Part shown: positions 10,836 through 22,036 of the stretch, piece by piece
Layout of the letters: each line of letters starts with the position of its first letter
Position numbering within the stretch: the first letter of the stretch is position 1
DNA from: Lathyrus oleraceus
Lineage: Eukaryota; Streptophyta; Magnoliopsida; Fabales; Fabaceae
Length of the DNA stretch: 64,000 nucleotides
Direction: 5' to 3'
NCBI RefSeq assembly: GCF_024323335.1
Contig: NC_066580.1
Span: forward strand, 142,032,188-142,096,187
The notes under the pieces: model-generated
Told to the model about the DNA's origin: nothing
Seen by the model: the letters and a program-made list of their open reading frames with translations, nothing else
Databases searched by the model: none
Position numbers and translations under genes: made by a program

Positions 10836-13713
10836 AAACAAGGATTAGTCTAAACTAAACCTAACTTGCACAGGAAGCAAGTCAAACAAACATACAAGCA
10901 CAGGTAGCACACACTATATACACACAAGGGGCTCACACAAGGGTTAGGTTTTAGTCGAGGGGTCATATCAACCTCAACAAACAAACCTCTGGAATGGGGT
11001 GAATGGTGCTCTTAACCTTGCCATTGAGGGGCTAAGGTGAAGCAGATGAAAGGTGAGTGAAGATGAGACTTCACAGCTTCTATCCCTGGCCTGGGAGAGC
11101 TTAAGACAAGAATGTGTGGGTTCAGAAGGTGGGAACCCTTCTACACATTTGATACTGACTCAACTGTGCAATTGCACAAGATCTTGGGTTTTTATCTGTA
11201 ATGCATCAACACAGTGGTGTGAGCAAAACAGAAGACACACTGAATAGCAGGGGATAGGTTGCTTATCCCTTGGTTCTGCCAATTGCCTCTTCGCTTAGGA
11301 GGTCTTTGACTCTGTACAAGGACAATTTAAACATACACAAACATTGCCTCTTAAGGAGGACTTCAGACAGTTGCCTGGCCAAGTAACAGGCCAGGTCTTC
11401 CAGACTACATGAAGAAAAAGGGATTACCTCAAAGCAAATTGCTAAATAGCAAAGCAAAGCAAGTTCTAAGCAACTAATGGTACCTGAAATAGTCAAACAG
11501 ATCAGTACACAGTTCAAAAGTTTAAGCAAAAGGAAGTAGGAATGAACAGTTAAATCAACAGACAAATGTGCAAAAGCACAAGACCCAAATCATATGAGTC
11601 AAGCCACCTACAAAACAAAGGTTAGCTCATGATAAACAGATAAACCCAATCAACTTGCAAAAGTTTCTTTGAAGCACTTGTAGCTTAACCTGAAACATGA
11701 ACTCAATTATAAGCCACAGGACCACTAGGACAAGCCTAGGGTCAAAAATAAATGAGAAAGTCAAAATAGCAAGCCATATCCAATCAAAATCAAATTCAAA
11801 CATTTAAGAAGCAAACCCAATTGGTTTCAAGTTCATATCATGCATCATCATCATTTCATAAGTAAAAGAAGTCAAAGCATGGCAAATGAGGGCACATGGA
11901 AGTCAACAGCAAGACTTGGCTCAAACCCAAACATAATCAATTTCAAAAATCATCAAATAATTCATGCTTAATCACAATCCATAACATGACATGCATATAA
12001 AATTTCAGCTCATTTGGATCATGGGAAGATGGTCAATTAAAATCAGAAAGTCAAAACAATTTCAAACATGCTCAAAGAAGTCAACCAATCATGTATCAAC
12101 TTCAAAAAATCATAACTCAATGACAACAGATGAGAAATGAATGGGATCAACACCATGGCAAAGCTTAAGATGTCTAGTATGCACATGTAAAATTTCATGA
12201 TCATCCAATAAAGTATGAGAATTTCCCAAATGGAATGGCAAGATGTGTCACACAAAGTCAACATTTGACTAAACAGGGGAGAAAAATCTCAAACAATTAG
12301 GAAATGGCTCAAATAATTCCCAGAAAAATCACACATAAACTAGACATATACAAGTAGGTTCATGCAAAATTTCACATCAATTGGAGGTCAGGAAGCATGT
12401 CAACAAAAATCATGAAATTGCATATCAATGGTGTGACACAAATTGTCACACCTTACTTCAAAAATTCATATCTTAACAACCAGATAAGATAAATTCAAGA
12501 ACTCTACATCAAAACAAACATGAATGAGTGTAGATTAACCACAAAAAATTTCAGGGTCATTGGATACATCCTCACAATTTCACAATGGTTTTGGCAAAAT
12601 GTATGAAATATGCATACATGTCAAGAATCCTAATACCATTAAAAATCCAGCCACCCAAAAAATCAATAAAAATCATGATAAAATACTAGACACCAAACAG
12701 GACATGATGCAAAAAATTTCATGAATTTTGGAATTGAAATACACGAGTCATGATTTTTGTAAGTTGAGTAATGAAATGGATGATTATTGAAAACATAAAT
12801 GAAATAGCATATGATTAATTAAAAACAATTAAGCACGGTGGCAATATGGTAAATAAGTTGCCAATTAAATGAAACGGTGAGTTTGGTTTCCAGACGTGTC
12901 AAGCAGTAATTCGGCATGGGCAAAGGAACAGTGGAGGTTCATGCAAGACAAACAAAGCCAACAGACCAATCGTGTTTCTGGGTTCAAATACATTTAGGGT
13001 TTGTGAACAGTGACGGTATTCTGGGCAAAACGCAGTTTTGGGGTTTTAGCAACAGTTCATCATCATCATTTCCAATCAACTCGAAAAAAATTTGGTCATA
13101 GAAATGGATAGAAAGCACATCATTAGAATCAGCAAACAATGCATATCAACATGCTACCATTAAAATTCATGAACTCGAGCTAATCATCATGTAATCAAGC
13201 AAAACAAAAACAACCAACCAACTTTAAACTCAGATTTCTCCTAGCACAGTTAACCATTTTATGTGATTCAAGTTGCAATGGACTCAGCAATGTAAGATCT
13301 ACCCGAAACATCTCATGATTTTTGAAATAGAGAGAGTCGAAATCTTACTTGGATTTGAAGAAAAGAGTGAACCAGTGGTTATTTGGATGATGCAAGCTCA
13401 AACAGGTGCTCCTTATGCTTTGAAATGATGAATACTTGAAGCACTTTAGCTCAGCAAGGCTTGGAATCTTTCAAATCGATTTTCACCATTGTTGGAGCTT
13501 TGGAAAAACAGAACATGAGGGTGCTGCACAGCTCGGGTTTGATGCTTCAAATCGCTTCCAAATGTTGGCCAGGTGATGAAAGAACCAATGGATGCTCGGG
13601 CTCTTTGGAGTTTTAGCAGAAAAAATGCAAAGTGAGAAAATGGAAATTGAGAGAGGATGAGAGTTTTCTGTCTGTAGTAAGGCTGCTGCTAGGGTTGAAT
13701 GGACAGAAAATAT

Positions 13714-13721
13714 CCCTTATA
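13714..13721 (-). promoter_or_regulatory. TATA-like box of LTR B1 (TATAAGGG, minus)
   Basis: Sense-strand AAATATAAGGG about 1.0 kb from the LTR start, a position comparable to the TATA box of LTR A. Same sequence at 28382-28389 in LTR B2. No other promoter evidence. Confidence 0.4.
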
Positions 13722-14745
13722 TTTGCTGTTTTAAGTCTGCTAAGCAAGTGCTAATTGCAATTATCTCAAATGACTCAATTTGCTCCTTTTGCTAATTTTC
13801 AACATATGCACATGGGGTGTGCAAGTTCTGGCCGAGTTTGGGCCTTGGACAAGTTTCAAATAACATTATAAACAAATCCCAACTGGCCAAATGTGTTAAA
13901 AAAGGCTAAATCAAAAAGTCAACTTTTTTCCACACTTGAAATTAATGAAGACAAGTCCAAAAATGCCATTTTGCATGGTGAGGTTTTGATGAATGAAGAA
14001 TACATTTTTGGAAAGAGGGGAGTAAATAGGACTTGTAGGAAAAAACCCCATCAAATTTGGCCAAATGGTTTGTGAGATATGGCCTTTTGAAGTTCAAAAA
14101 TTTGTGAAAATGAATTGATCATATCTTGCCAACCATACATGGGAATTGGGTGTTCTTGGACTTTTTGGAAATGGGAGAACAAGATCTTCAACTTTCATGT
14201 TGGGCAAAAATTCATTTGAAGCTTGTATCATGATGTAAGTTTGGGATCAAGAAGTTTCCATTTTTGTAGTTAAAATTACAGGTCCAGTTTCTATTTTTGG
14301 AAATTTTCTGATTGGCTTCAAATTCTTCAATGATGTTGTTTGCCATGATATATGAGGCCTATTGGGACATGAATAAGCTCTCTCAAACCAAATCCATCCA
14401 TCAAAACCATAGAATCAGCCACAGTTGACCAACTTTGACTTTTTTTAGGGTTTCTGACTGATTGTGCATGAACTGATGACTTCTGAACATCCAACCCTTG
14501 ACTTAAACACCTCAAATGGACCTCCAAGTCATGTGAACTTGTTGGACAAACCCTAAGGCCTTGGCTCCTTGAGAAATACCCTTGCTTGCTTGGTTGACTG
14601 ATCTCCTGATCAGTTTGACCTAATTTCTTGTCTGCTTGCACTTGAGGCAAATGGGACAATGCAATGCTATGCAGTGGACCATGATATGCTATGACCTAAT
14701 ATGAGAATGTATGTACAATGATAGGTGCAAATTTTAGGTGCTACA

Positions 14746-14762
14746 GCTGCCCCTATTCAATC
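14746..14762 (-). other. Polypurine tract of element B
   Basis: Sense strand ...TTGAATAGGGGCAGC abuts the LTR start TGTAGCACC. Core AATAGGGGCAGC is shared with C, D and E although the LTRs differ. Confidence 0.85.
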
Positions 14763-14879
14763 AGCTGGGAACCCGAACGGATGATAGCAATGGCTGTCAG
14801 ACTTTCAGGGTAAACAGGGATTGAATACCAAAGAACCGTAGAAATTTGCACCGACTGGATGTAAAACAGGAAGAATCAA

Positions 14880-15655
14880 GTCATTTTACTGATGACAACT
14901 GCATGACAGCTTCAGAAAAGCAAAACCATTTACCGATGGTTAAAACTGGAACTTGATATTTACCGATATCAACTTCAGCGAGACCATTTACCGATGGCTG
15001 CTGGGAAAACAACTTCTGAAAAACAAAACCATTTACCGATGGTTAAAACTGGGACTTGATATTTACCGATATCAACTTCAGCGAGACCATTTACCGATGG
15101 TTGCTGGGAAACAAATTTGATGTAGAAAGGAAGCAAGACCATTTACCGATGGTGGCTTCAAAGCAACTTGATATTTACCGATATCAACTTCAACAAGGCC
15201 ATTTACCGATGGCTGCTGCAACTGGGAATTCGATATTTACTGATATCGAAGAAAAACGGGGCCATTTACCGATGGCATCTCTGCTTGGAGAGGAACAAAA
15301 TCTTTGTGGTAGAACCAGACAAGACGTTTACCGACGACTTCTGGGGATTTTGATTTTATTAACAAGAGAACAAAGAATGACCAGACATTTACCGATGACT
15401 GGGGTGAGAAATTTATTGGGGAGGACAAACAAATATTTGCAATTGGAAACCAGGTAGGACATTTACAGATGACTCTACTGGGGATTTCTTGCTGGGGAAT
15501 TATCAGACATTTACCGATGACTGAGGGAAAGACTCGATGTTTACCGACATCGAAAGATGATGTTTACCGACATCAAAAAAAGACCAGACATTTACCGATG
15601 ACTGGGTGAGACTCGATGTTTACCGACACCGAAACAATGGTGTTTACCGACACCA
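14880..15655 (-). repeat. Tandem hairpin array with invariant TTACCG loop, 3' UTR of element B
   Basis: More than fifteen short inverted repeats around the hexamer TTACCG (CGGTAA on the sense strand). Examples, plus strand: arms AACCAT/ATGGTT at 14924-14941; TTGATAT/ATATCAA at 14953-14972; CCAT/ATGG at 14984-14997; TTCGATAT/ATATCGAA at 15229-15250 (loop TTACTG); GCCAT/ATGGC at 15261-15276; TCGATGT/ACATCGA at 15534-15553; TGATGT/ACATCA at 15558-15575; TGGTGT/ACACCA at 15638-15655. Arms change together; the loop does not. Higher-order units of ~55 bp alternate CCAT and GATAT stems. Not coding: ORFs through it are by-products of the repeat. Confidence 0.75.
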
Positions 15656-17060
15656 AAAATGATAGAACACACGCGGGTGTTGACATAATACTTACTGGTA
15701 TTACAAGAACGGACCTCTGAGAATGTCAAAGCAAGGCTGATCACTTGCTGGGCGTCTCACTGGGGAGAAACAAACTTTCTGTCACCATCGGGCGAAGAAA
15801 TAAACATCTGTGGGGATAATCAATTCTGAATGCTGTCTGTAGTAGACTTGCTGTGCTGATGTTGAACCAAAATGATTCGCCTCTGTCGGGGATACAGTCT
15901 GATGGGGTCTCGAACACATGAATGCATATGTTTGAATTTTTCTATGGCGTAATGCTCCATATGGAATGGAAATGCTACGCAGTTTTGAGGATGCAATGAT
16001 TACTATATGCAATGCAATATGATGAGAACTCTGCGGGGAAAATACACAGGACGACTGTGCTGAGGAATCTTCAAGATAAATCCGCTGGGGGAGCAACAAA
16101 ACAACTGCTGGGGAACCAACAATACAACTCCGCTAGGGGAAGACAAGGCAACTCGCTGGGGAGTAATAAAGCAACTCTGCTAGGGGAAAACAAAGGTAAA
16201 CTGCTGGGGATAGCCCAATCAATCCACAAAAATTCCGCTTGGGGAAATAAAAAACTCCGCTGGGGAAGCTAAACCAGGCAACTCTCCGGGGATAAGGCTC
16301 ATACAAACCTCAGATAGAATAGACTATGCTTTGGGGAATAATTGTTACTCCGCCGGGGAAGACCCAAAATATTCACAAGTAGAATCAACTCAGCTGGGGA
16401 TGCAGGATATCAATCTGCTATGGCCATGCGTCCAATCCACCGGCAGGATGGACTCTGCTGGAGAAATAACTGCTTCGCTGGGGAAGGCTGAAACAATCCA
16501 AAGCTAGGAGAATGACTCTGTCTGGGGAAAGAAATGCTGGGGAATGCTCAGGTGACGACCTGCACAACGGAATAACAGATGCCCCAGGGGAGTACATGGA
16601 CAAGATACGCTCAAGTGTCCTCAACATTCAAAATGATTTTCAAATGTTTTAATCTTTTTGCACGTCATTGTTTAGCCTTCATGTTTTTAGATGCAATGTT
16701 TATCAAAAATTCGGACGTTTTTGCAAACAAAACAGTAAAAGTAAAAAACAAGAGAGCAATTTATATGAATAACGACTTTTATTGATTGAAAGTGTGCCTG
16801 AAAAGGCAAATACATTGGGAAGCAATTCCTAGAAAGAGGTAATTGCGCACAAAAGGAAAATAAACTATCCTAATGGCAATGTGAACACGGCATTCACTGT
16901 TTCCCAACTCTGTTATAACTCATAGATCATCAATGTTCCTCCCAATTCCTTGCTTTCTGAGAAGACTGACTGGACCGATCACATCCTCGAGATGGTAGCT
17001 GACGAAGCATGACGAAGTACAGATGACTCAGACTGTAGTCTTCGCTTTAATCCCTCTTTT
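15656..17060 (-). other. Remaining 3' UTR of element B with CTGGGGAA words
   Basis: From about 16040 to 16610 the word CTGGGGAA (or CTAGGGGAA) recurs every 20-40 bases with variable spacers, as in the 3' UTRs of A, C and E. The rest (15656-16040, 16610-17060) is unique, AT-rich and without a convincing gene. Confidence 0.6.
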
Positions 17061-17265
17061 GGCTGGATCGCCCTTTCGGGTTTTCAATCCACCGGGATAC
17101 CCATTTTTGCCTAAGTCGCCCTTGCGGGTTTTCGACTTACCGGGTGTACAATTTTTTTCATTTTTATCCCTAACTTTTGCCCGAACCTTTTCTTTCTGTT
17201 TTTTGGTTCGCCGGGATGCCCATTTTTGCCTGGACTCTTTTATTCTTTTCGTCCAGCGGGTCAAT
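17061..17265 (-). other. Four tandem stem-loops directly after the integrase stop of element B
   Basis: Arms in plus coordinates: 17064-17070 with 17085-17091; 17112-17118 with 17133-17139; 17182-17187 with 17205-17210; 17230-17235 with 17251-17256. On the sense strand the arms are TGGATTG/CGATCCA, TAAGTCG/CGACTTA, CGAACC/GGTTCG and CTGGAC/GTCCAG. The first two enclose AAAA then CCC-GAAA-GGG or CCC-GCAA-GGG, i.e. GNRA tetraloops. Spacers are conserved: CCCGG before three of the arms, GGCAAAAATGGG after. Homologous pairs occur in A (8665-8795) and C (42521-42606). Confidence 0.65.
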
Positions 17266-20200
17266 TTATGCGAAGTATTTTTTGACTACATCTGAGTTGA
17301 CAGGGGAAGGAAAATCTTCACCATCCATTGTTGTAAGCATCAAGGCTCCACCGGAGAAGACCTTCTTCACAACATATGGACCTTCGTAATTAGGGGTCCA
17401 CTTGCCCCTGTTATCTGTACCGGGAGGAAGGATCCTCTTCAAAACCAGGTCACCAGTTTGAAATGTCCGAGGACGCACTTTCTGATCGAAGGCTCGCTTC
17501 ATCCTTCTCTGATATAACTGCCCGTGGCACACAGCCGCTAACCGTCTTTCTTCGATAAGGCTTAACTCATTAAACCTTGTACGAATCCACTCGGCTTCGT
17601 CCAGCTTGACATCTAATAATACCCTCAGAGAAGGGATCTCCACTTCAACTGGTAGGACTGCTTCCATACCATACACAAGGGAGTAAGGGGTTGCCCCGGT
17701 CGACGTACGTACTGAGGTACGGTACCCATGTAAAGCGAAAGGCAACATTTCATGCCAATCCTTGTACGTAACGACCATTTTCTGCACAATCCTCTTGATA
17801 TTCTTGTTAGCTGCTTCTACAGCACCATTCATCTTCGGTCTGTAAGGAGAAGAATGGTGATGTTCAATCTTGAAATCTCTGCATAAGTCTTTCATCATTT
17901 TGTTGTTGAGATTCGAACCATTGTCAGTGATGATTCTCTCAGGGACTCCATAACGACAAATGATTTCTTTCTTGATGAACCGGGCAACCACTTGTTTGGT
18001 GACGTTGGCATAGGAAGCTGCTTCCACCCACTTGGTGAAGTAATCAATCGCGACCAAGATGAAGCGATGTCCATTAGAAGCAGTAGGCTCAATCTTCCCA
18101 ATCATGTCAATGCCCCACATGGCAAACGGCCAAGGCGAGTTCATGACATTCAACGGGCTTGGTGGTACATGCACCTTGTCAGCATAGATTTGACACTTAT
18201 GGCACTTCCGAGCATATTTGAAGCAATCGGATTCCATAGTCATCCAGTAATATCCGGCTCTCAGCAATTTCTTTGACATTGCATGACCACCAGCGTGGGT
18301 ACCAAACGAACCCTCGTGCACCTCTTGCATTAACGTGTCTGCTTCGTGTCTATCCACGCATCTGAGCAAGACCATGTCAAAGTTCCGCTTGTACAGCACA
18401 TCATCCTGATTCAAGTAAAAGCTTCCAGCCAGCCTTCTCAGGGTCTTCTTATCATTCTTCGACGCACCCTCAGGATACTCTTGAGTCTTGAGGAAGTTCT
18501 TGATATCATAGTACCATGGTTTCTCATCAATAGCATTAACAGACTCGGCTGCAAACACATACGCAGGCCTCTCGAGTCGATTCACAGCAACATGCGGCAC
18601 ATGATTCCACCAATGAACCTTTATCATAGAGGATAAAGTAGCCAAGGCATAAGCCATCTGATTCTCATCCCGAGGGACATGATACAATTTCACCTTCTTG
18701 AAGAACGTCAGTATTCTTCTGGTGTAATCTCTATACGGAATCAGATGTGGCTGGTTTGTATTCCAATCTCCATTGACCTGATTGATCACTAGAGCAGAAT
18801 CTCCAAAAATGTCAAGTGTTTTGATCCTCAGATCAATGGCTTCTTCTATCCCCATGATACAAGCCTCGTACTCAGCTTCATTGTTGGTGACGTCGAAAGT
18901 CAATCTGGCAGAGAAAGGTATATGAGCACCTTTGGGATTGATCAACACTGCCCCAACACCGTTACCGTTCATATTCACAGCCCCATCAAACATCAGTGTC
19001 CACTTGTCATCAGGATCTGGTCCTTCCTCGACAAGCGGCTCTTCACAGTCTTTCATCTTCAGATACATGATGTCTTCATCAGGGAATTCAAACATCATAG
19101 GCTGATAGTCGTCGATCGGTTGCTCGGCAAGATAGTCGGACAAAATACTACCTTTGATGGCCTTCTGTGACGTGTACTGAATGTCGTATTCCGTTAAGAT
19201 CATCTGCCAACGGGCAACACGTCCGGTGAGAGCTGGCTTCTCAAAGATGTATTTTACTGGATCCATCCTGGAAATCAACAGAGTAGTATGGTTCAACATA
19301 TACTGCCTTAGTCGGCGAGCAGCCCAGGCCAAAGCACAACAAGTTTTCTCGAGCAGTGAATATCTTGTTTCACAGTCGGTAAACTTTTTGCTTAGGTAGT
19401 ATATGGCATGCTCTTTTCGACCAGACTCGTCATGCTGCCCCAATACACACCCCATCGAAGTCTCGGTAACTGACAGGTACATTATCAATGGTCTCCCTGG
19501 AACTGGAGGAATCAGGATTGGAGGTTTCTGTAAATATTCCTTGATTTTGTCAAATGCCTTCTGACAATCATCATTCCATTTGATCGCCTGATTCTTTCTG
19601 AGCAGTTTAAAAATTGGTTCACATGTGGCAGTTAGATGAGATATGAACCTTGCAATGTAGTTCAACCTCCCTAAAAACCCACGGACTTGCTTTTCCGTCT
19701 TTGGTTCAGGCATCTCTTGAATAGCTTTGACTTTTGCTGGATCTACCTCAATCCCTTTTTCACTGACAATGAAGCCTAACAGCTTCCCTGATCTCACCCC
19801 AAACGTACACTTGTTCGGGTTCAACCTCAGCTTGAACTTGACCAGTCTGTCAGACAACTTCTGCAAATTTACCAGGTGCTCCTCTTCTGTCTGCGACTTC
19901 GCAATCATATCATCCACGTACACTTCGATTTCGTTGTGCATCATGTCATGAAAGAGAGTCGTCATTGCCCTCTGATAGGTAGCACCGGCATTCTTCAGCC
20001 CAAATGGCATCACTTTGTAGCAGAACGTGCCCCAAGGTGTAATGAATGTCGTCTTTTCCATGTCCTCTGGCGCCATCTTGATCTGGTTATAGCCTGAGAA
20101 ACCGTCCATGAAAGAGAATACCGAGGATTGAGCCGTATTATCCACCAATACATCGATGTGAGGTAATGGGAAATCATCTTTCGGACTTGCCCTGTTCAAA

Positions 20201-20746
20201 TCTCGGTAATCGACACACATTCTGACTTTGCCATCCTTCTTCGGTACGGGAACAATGTTGGCAACCCACGGTGGGTATCTGGTAACAGCCAAGAATCCTG
20301 CATCCCACTGCTTCTGAACCTCTTCCTTGATTTTGACAGCCATATCAGGACTAGTTCTGCGAAGCTTCTGCTTGACCGACGGGCACTCTTTTCTAAGAGG
20401 TAACCGATGCACCACAATGTCTGTATCCAGCACGGGCATGTCTTGGTATGACCAGGCGAATATTTCCACATATTCTCTTAGCATCTCAATTAGCCTCCTC
20501 TTGACAGAGTCTTCTAAAGCAGCCCCAACCTTGATCTCTCTTCTGGCGTCCTCAGTACCCAGATTAACAATTTCCAACTCCTCCTGATGAGGTTGGATGA
20601 CCCTTTCTTCTTGCTTCAATAGTCTGACCAATTCTGCAGGGAGTTCACAGTCTTCCTCACTCTCCTCTTCAGCTTGGTAGATGGGATTATCAAAATCATA
20701 TGGAGCCATAACAGAGTCGCTCACAGTGGATGCCAAAATATCACTT
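17266..20746 (-). CDS. pol: Element B pol: RT, two RNase H domains and integrase, uninterrupted
   Basis: Open for 1156 codons from a nominal TTG at 20736; the true 5' boundary is probably a splice acceptor at 20747/20746, not a start codon. Domains by residue: linker 1-120; reverse transcriptase ~140-400 with FMDGFSGYNQI (209-219) and YVDD (273-276); first RNase H ~415-540, which lacks the usual DAS aspartate (LSVTETS instead); archaeal-type RNase H ~578-705 with D584, E622 and D646 but Y696 in MAYALA where an Asp is expected; integrase zinc region with H807, H814/H818, C845 and C848; integrase core D877, D938, E974 (spacing DX60DX35E); GPY/F-like C-terminus 1115-1140; ends KKYFA. Copies element RNA into DNA and inserts it. 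Tat/Ogre lineage is certain; activity is unknown. Confidence 0.93.
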
Positions 20747-20999
20747 CTGCATGTTTAATGTTTTGTTTTTAGAAAAAGATTCCAATAAAGTCACAGAAAA
20801 CAAAAAACATTGCCATTTTTATTATTTTTTGGAAAAGTGAAAAACAGAAAATAGAAAGACAAAGATCTCAAAATTTGTTTGCAAAATGTCCTTTATTTAT
20901 GATAATCATTAAAAACATGATGTGGCCCTACAATGAACCACTACGCCTTGGGCAGAACGTAGGGTTTTCATGCAAAATGAAAAAACAAAAGAAAATTAC
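20747..20999 (-). other. Predicted intron between protease and RT of element B (253 nt)
   Basis: Sense-strand donor GTAATT at 20999 downwards, directly after ...CTGACAGA; acceptor ATGCAG ending at 20747. The protease frame stops at a TAA lying inside the donor; joining 21000 to 20746 completes a Glu codon (GA + A) and continues in frame into the RT ORF. The interval is AT-rich. An intron at exactly this place is known for Ogre elements. Confidence 0.75.
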
Positions 21000-22036
21000 T
21001 CTGTCAGTAGAGTAACTTGGACCACTTCTTCAGTTGTCCAGTTGTTGATAGATTCCCCAGGTGCACAAGGGCGGACCCAGACGTTCAAATCACAATCGCT
21101 GCCTTCACCCTCAGTAGCAAAGACATCTCCATGGTTCATCAGCCCGACGCTGGTAAAGGTGCTCGGACCTGCTTGTACGCTCTGCTCTGCTTGGAGAGGC
21201 TCGTAACCAATGCCGAATTTGTCTTCTTTAACCGGCAAGTCAACCATCTTGCCCCAGCCTTCAGCTCTGCCAGAGTCTACAACTTCCTTGGCCTGCTTGT
21301 ACGATGTAATCGAAGCACCTGGCTTCCTCTGCTCAGCACAAGCTACCCCTTCAAGCGCCACAGTCTCAAATGCCTGGCACAGGGTTTCGTGGATCTCGCC
21401 ATCTACCTCAACATACTTGAATGAGGAGAGATGACTCACCAGAATTTCTTCTTCGCCACATACGATCACAATCTGACCGTTCCAGACATACTTGAGTTTT
21501 TGGTGGAGAGTCGACGAGACTGCCCCAGCTGCGTGTATCCACGGACGTCCCAACAAACAGCTATAAGCAGGTTGAATGTCCATCACATAGAACACGATGT
21601 CGAAAACTTCCGGACCTATCTTTACCGGCAAGGTGACTTCACCAAACACAGACCGTTTGGATCCATCAAAAGCACGCACAATAAGGTCACTGGGAGTGAG
21701 CACAACTCCCTCGACATCAATCTTCTTTAGAATCTGCTTGGGTAGGACATTCAGGGACGACCCGGTGTCTACCAGCACGTGAGATAAAACAGCACCTTTG
21801 CACTCCATAGTGATGTGCAAGGCTTTGTTATGATTGCGACCCTCAGGCGTTAGGTCTAGGTCAGTGAAACCTACACCGTTCCTGGTACTCACGTTGGCTA
21901 GTACACCCTCCAACTGGTTGACGGATATCTCTTGCGGGACGTACGCCATGTTCAGCATTTTCAACAATGCGTCCCGGTGTGCCTCAGAGCACATCAGCAA
22001 AGAGAGTATGGAAATCTTGGACGGAGTTTGGTTGAG
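21000..22036 (-). pseudogene. pro: Element B protease region of the gag-pro frame
   Basis: Open from 22000 to the predicted splice donor at 20999. It carries the retroviral-type aspartic protease that cuts the polyprotein: VDTGSSLNV active site with the catalytic Asp intact, then YSCLLGRPWIH, typical of Ty3/gypsy proteases, and a ~170-residue tail (VSHLSSFKYVE onward) leading to the intron. It shares one frame with gag; the two are separated by a single TAG at 22037-22039 where other copies have sense sequence. As a domain it looks intact, but translation from upstream gag would stop before it without readthrough or a repaired codon. Confidence 0.85.

Larger units (their letters stand above)
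9632..14745 (-). repeat. LTR B1 (3' LTR of element B, 5.1 kb)
   Basis: Begins TGTCGCATTACGCG on the plus strand and ends GGTGCTACA. The copy at 24300-29412 is nearly identical. Holds a diverged U5 motif (9671-9685), four CTACGTA-type hairpin modules (9944-10675), a ~34-bp tandem repeat (10508-10835), scattered CTTGC/GCAAG hairpins (10458 onward) and a TATA-like box (13714-13721, minus). A stretch near 14150-14240 resembles part of the A/C/E LTRs, showing distant relationship. All ORFs here are short and occur in both LTR copies without protein similarity I recognise. Confidence 0.92.

Noticed and set aside
15056..15457. 133-codon ORF through the TTACCG array
   Set aside because: Its repeats (FTDI, HLPM) follow from the hairpin array; frames change between units and no start context or homologue is apparent.
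17023..17295. 90-codon plus-strand ORF next to integrase of B
   Set aside because: Antisense reading of the tandem stem-loops; complementarity of the arms explains the pattern better than coding.
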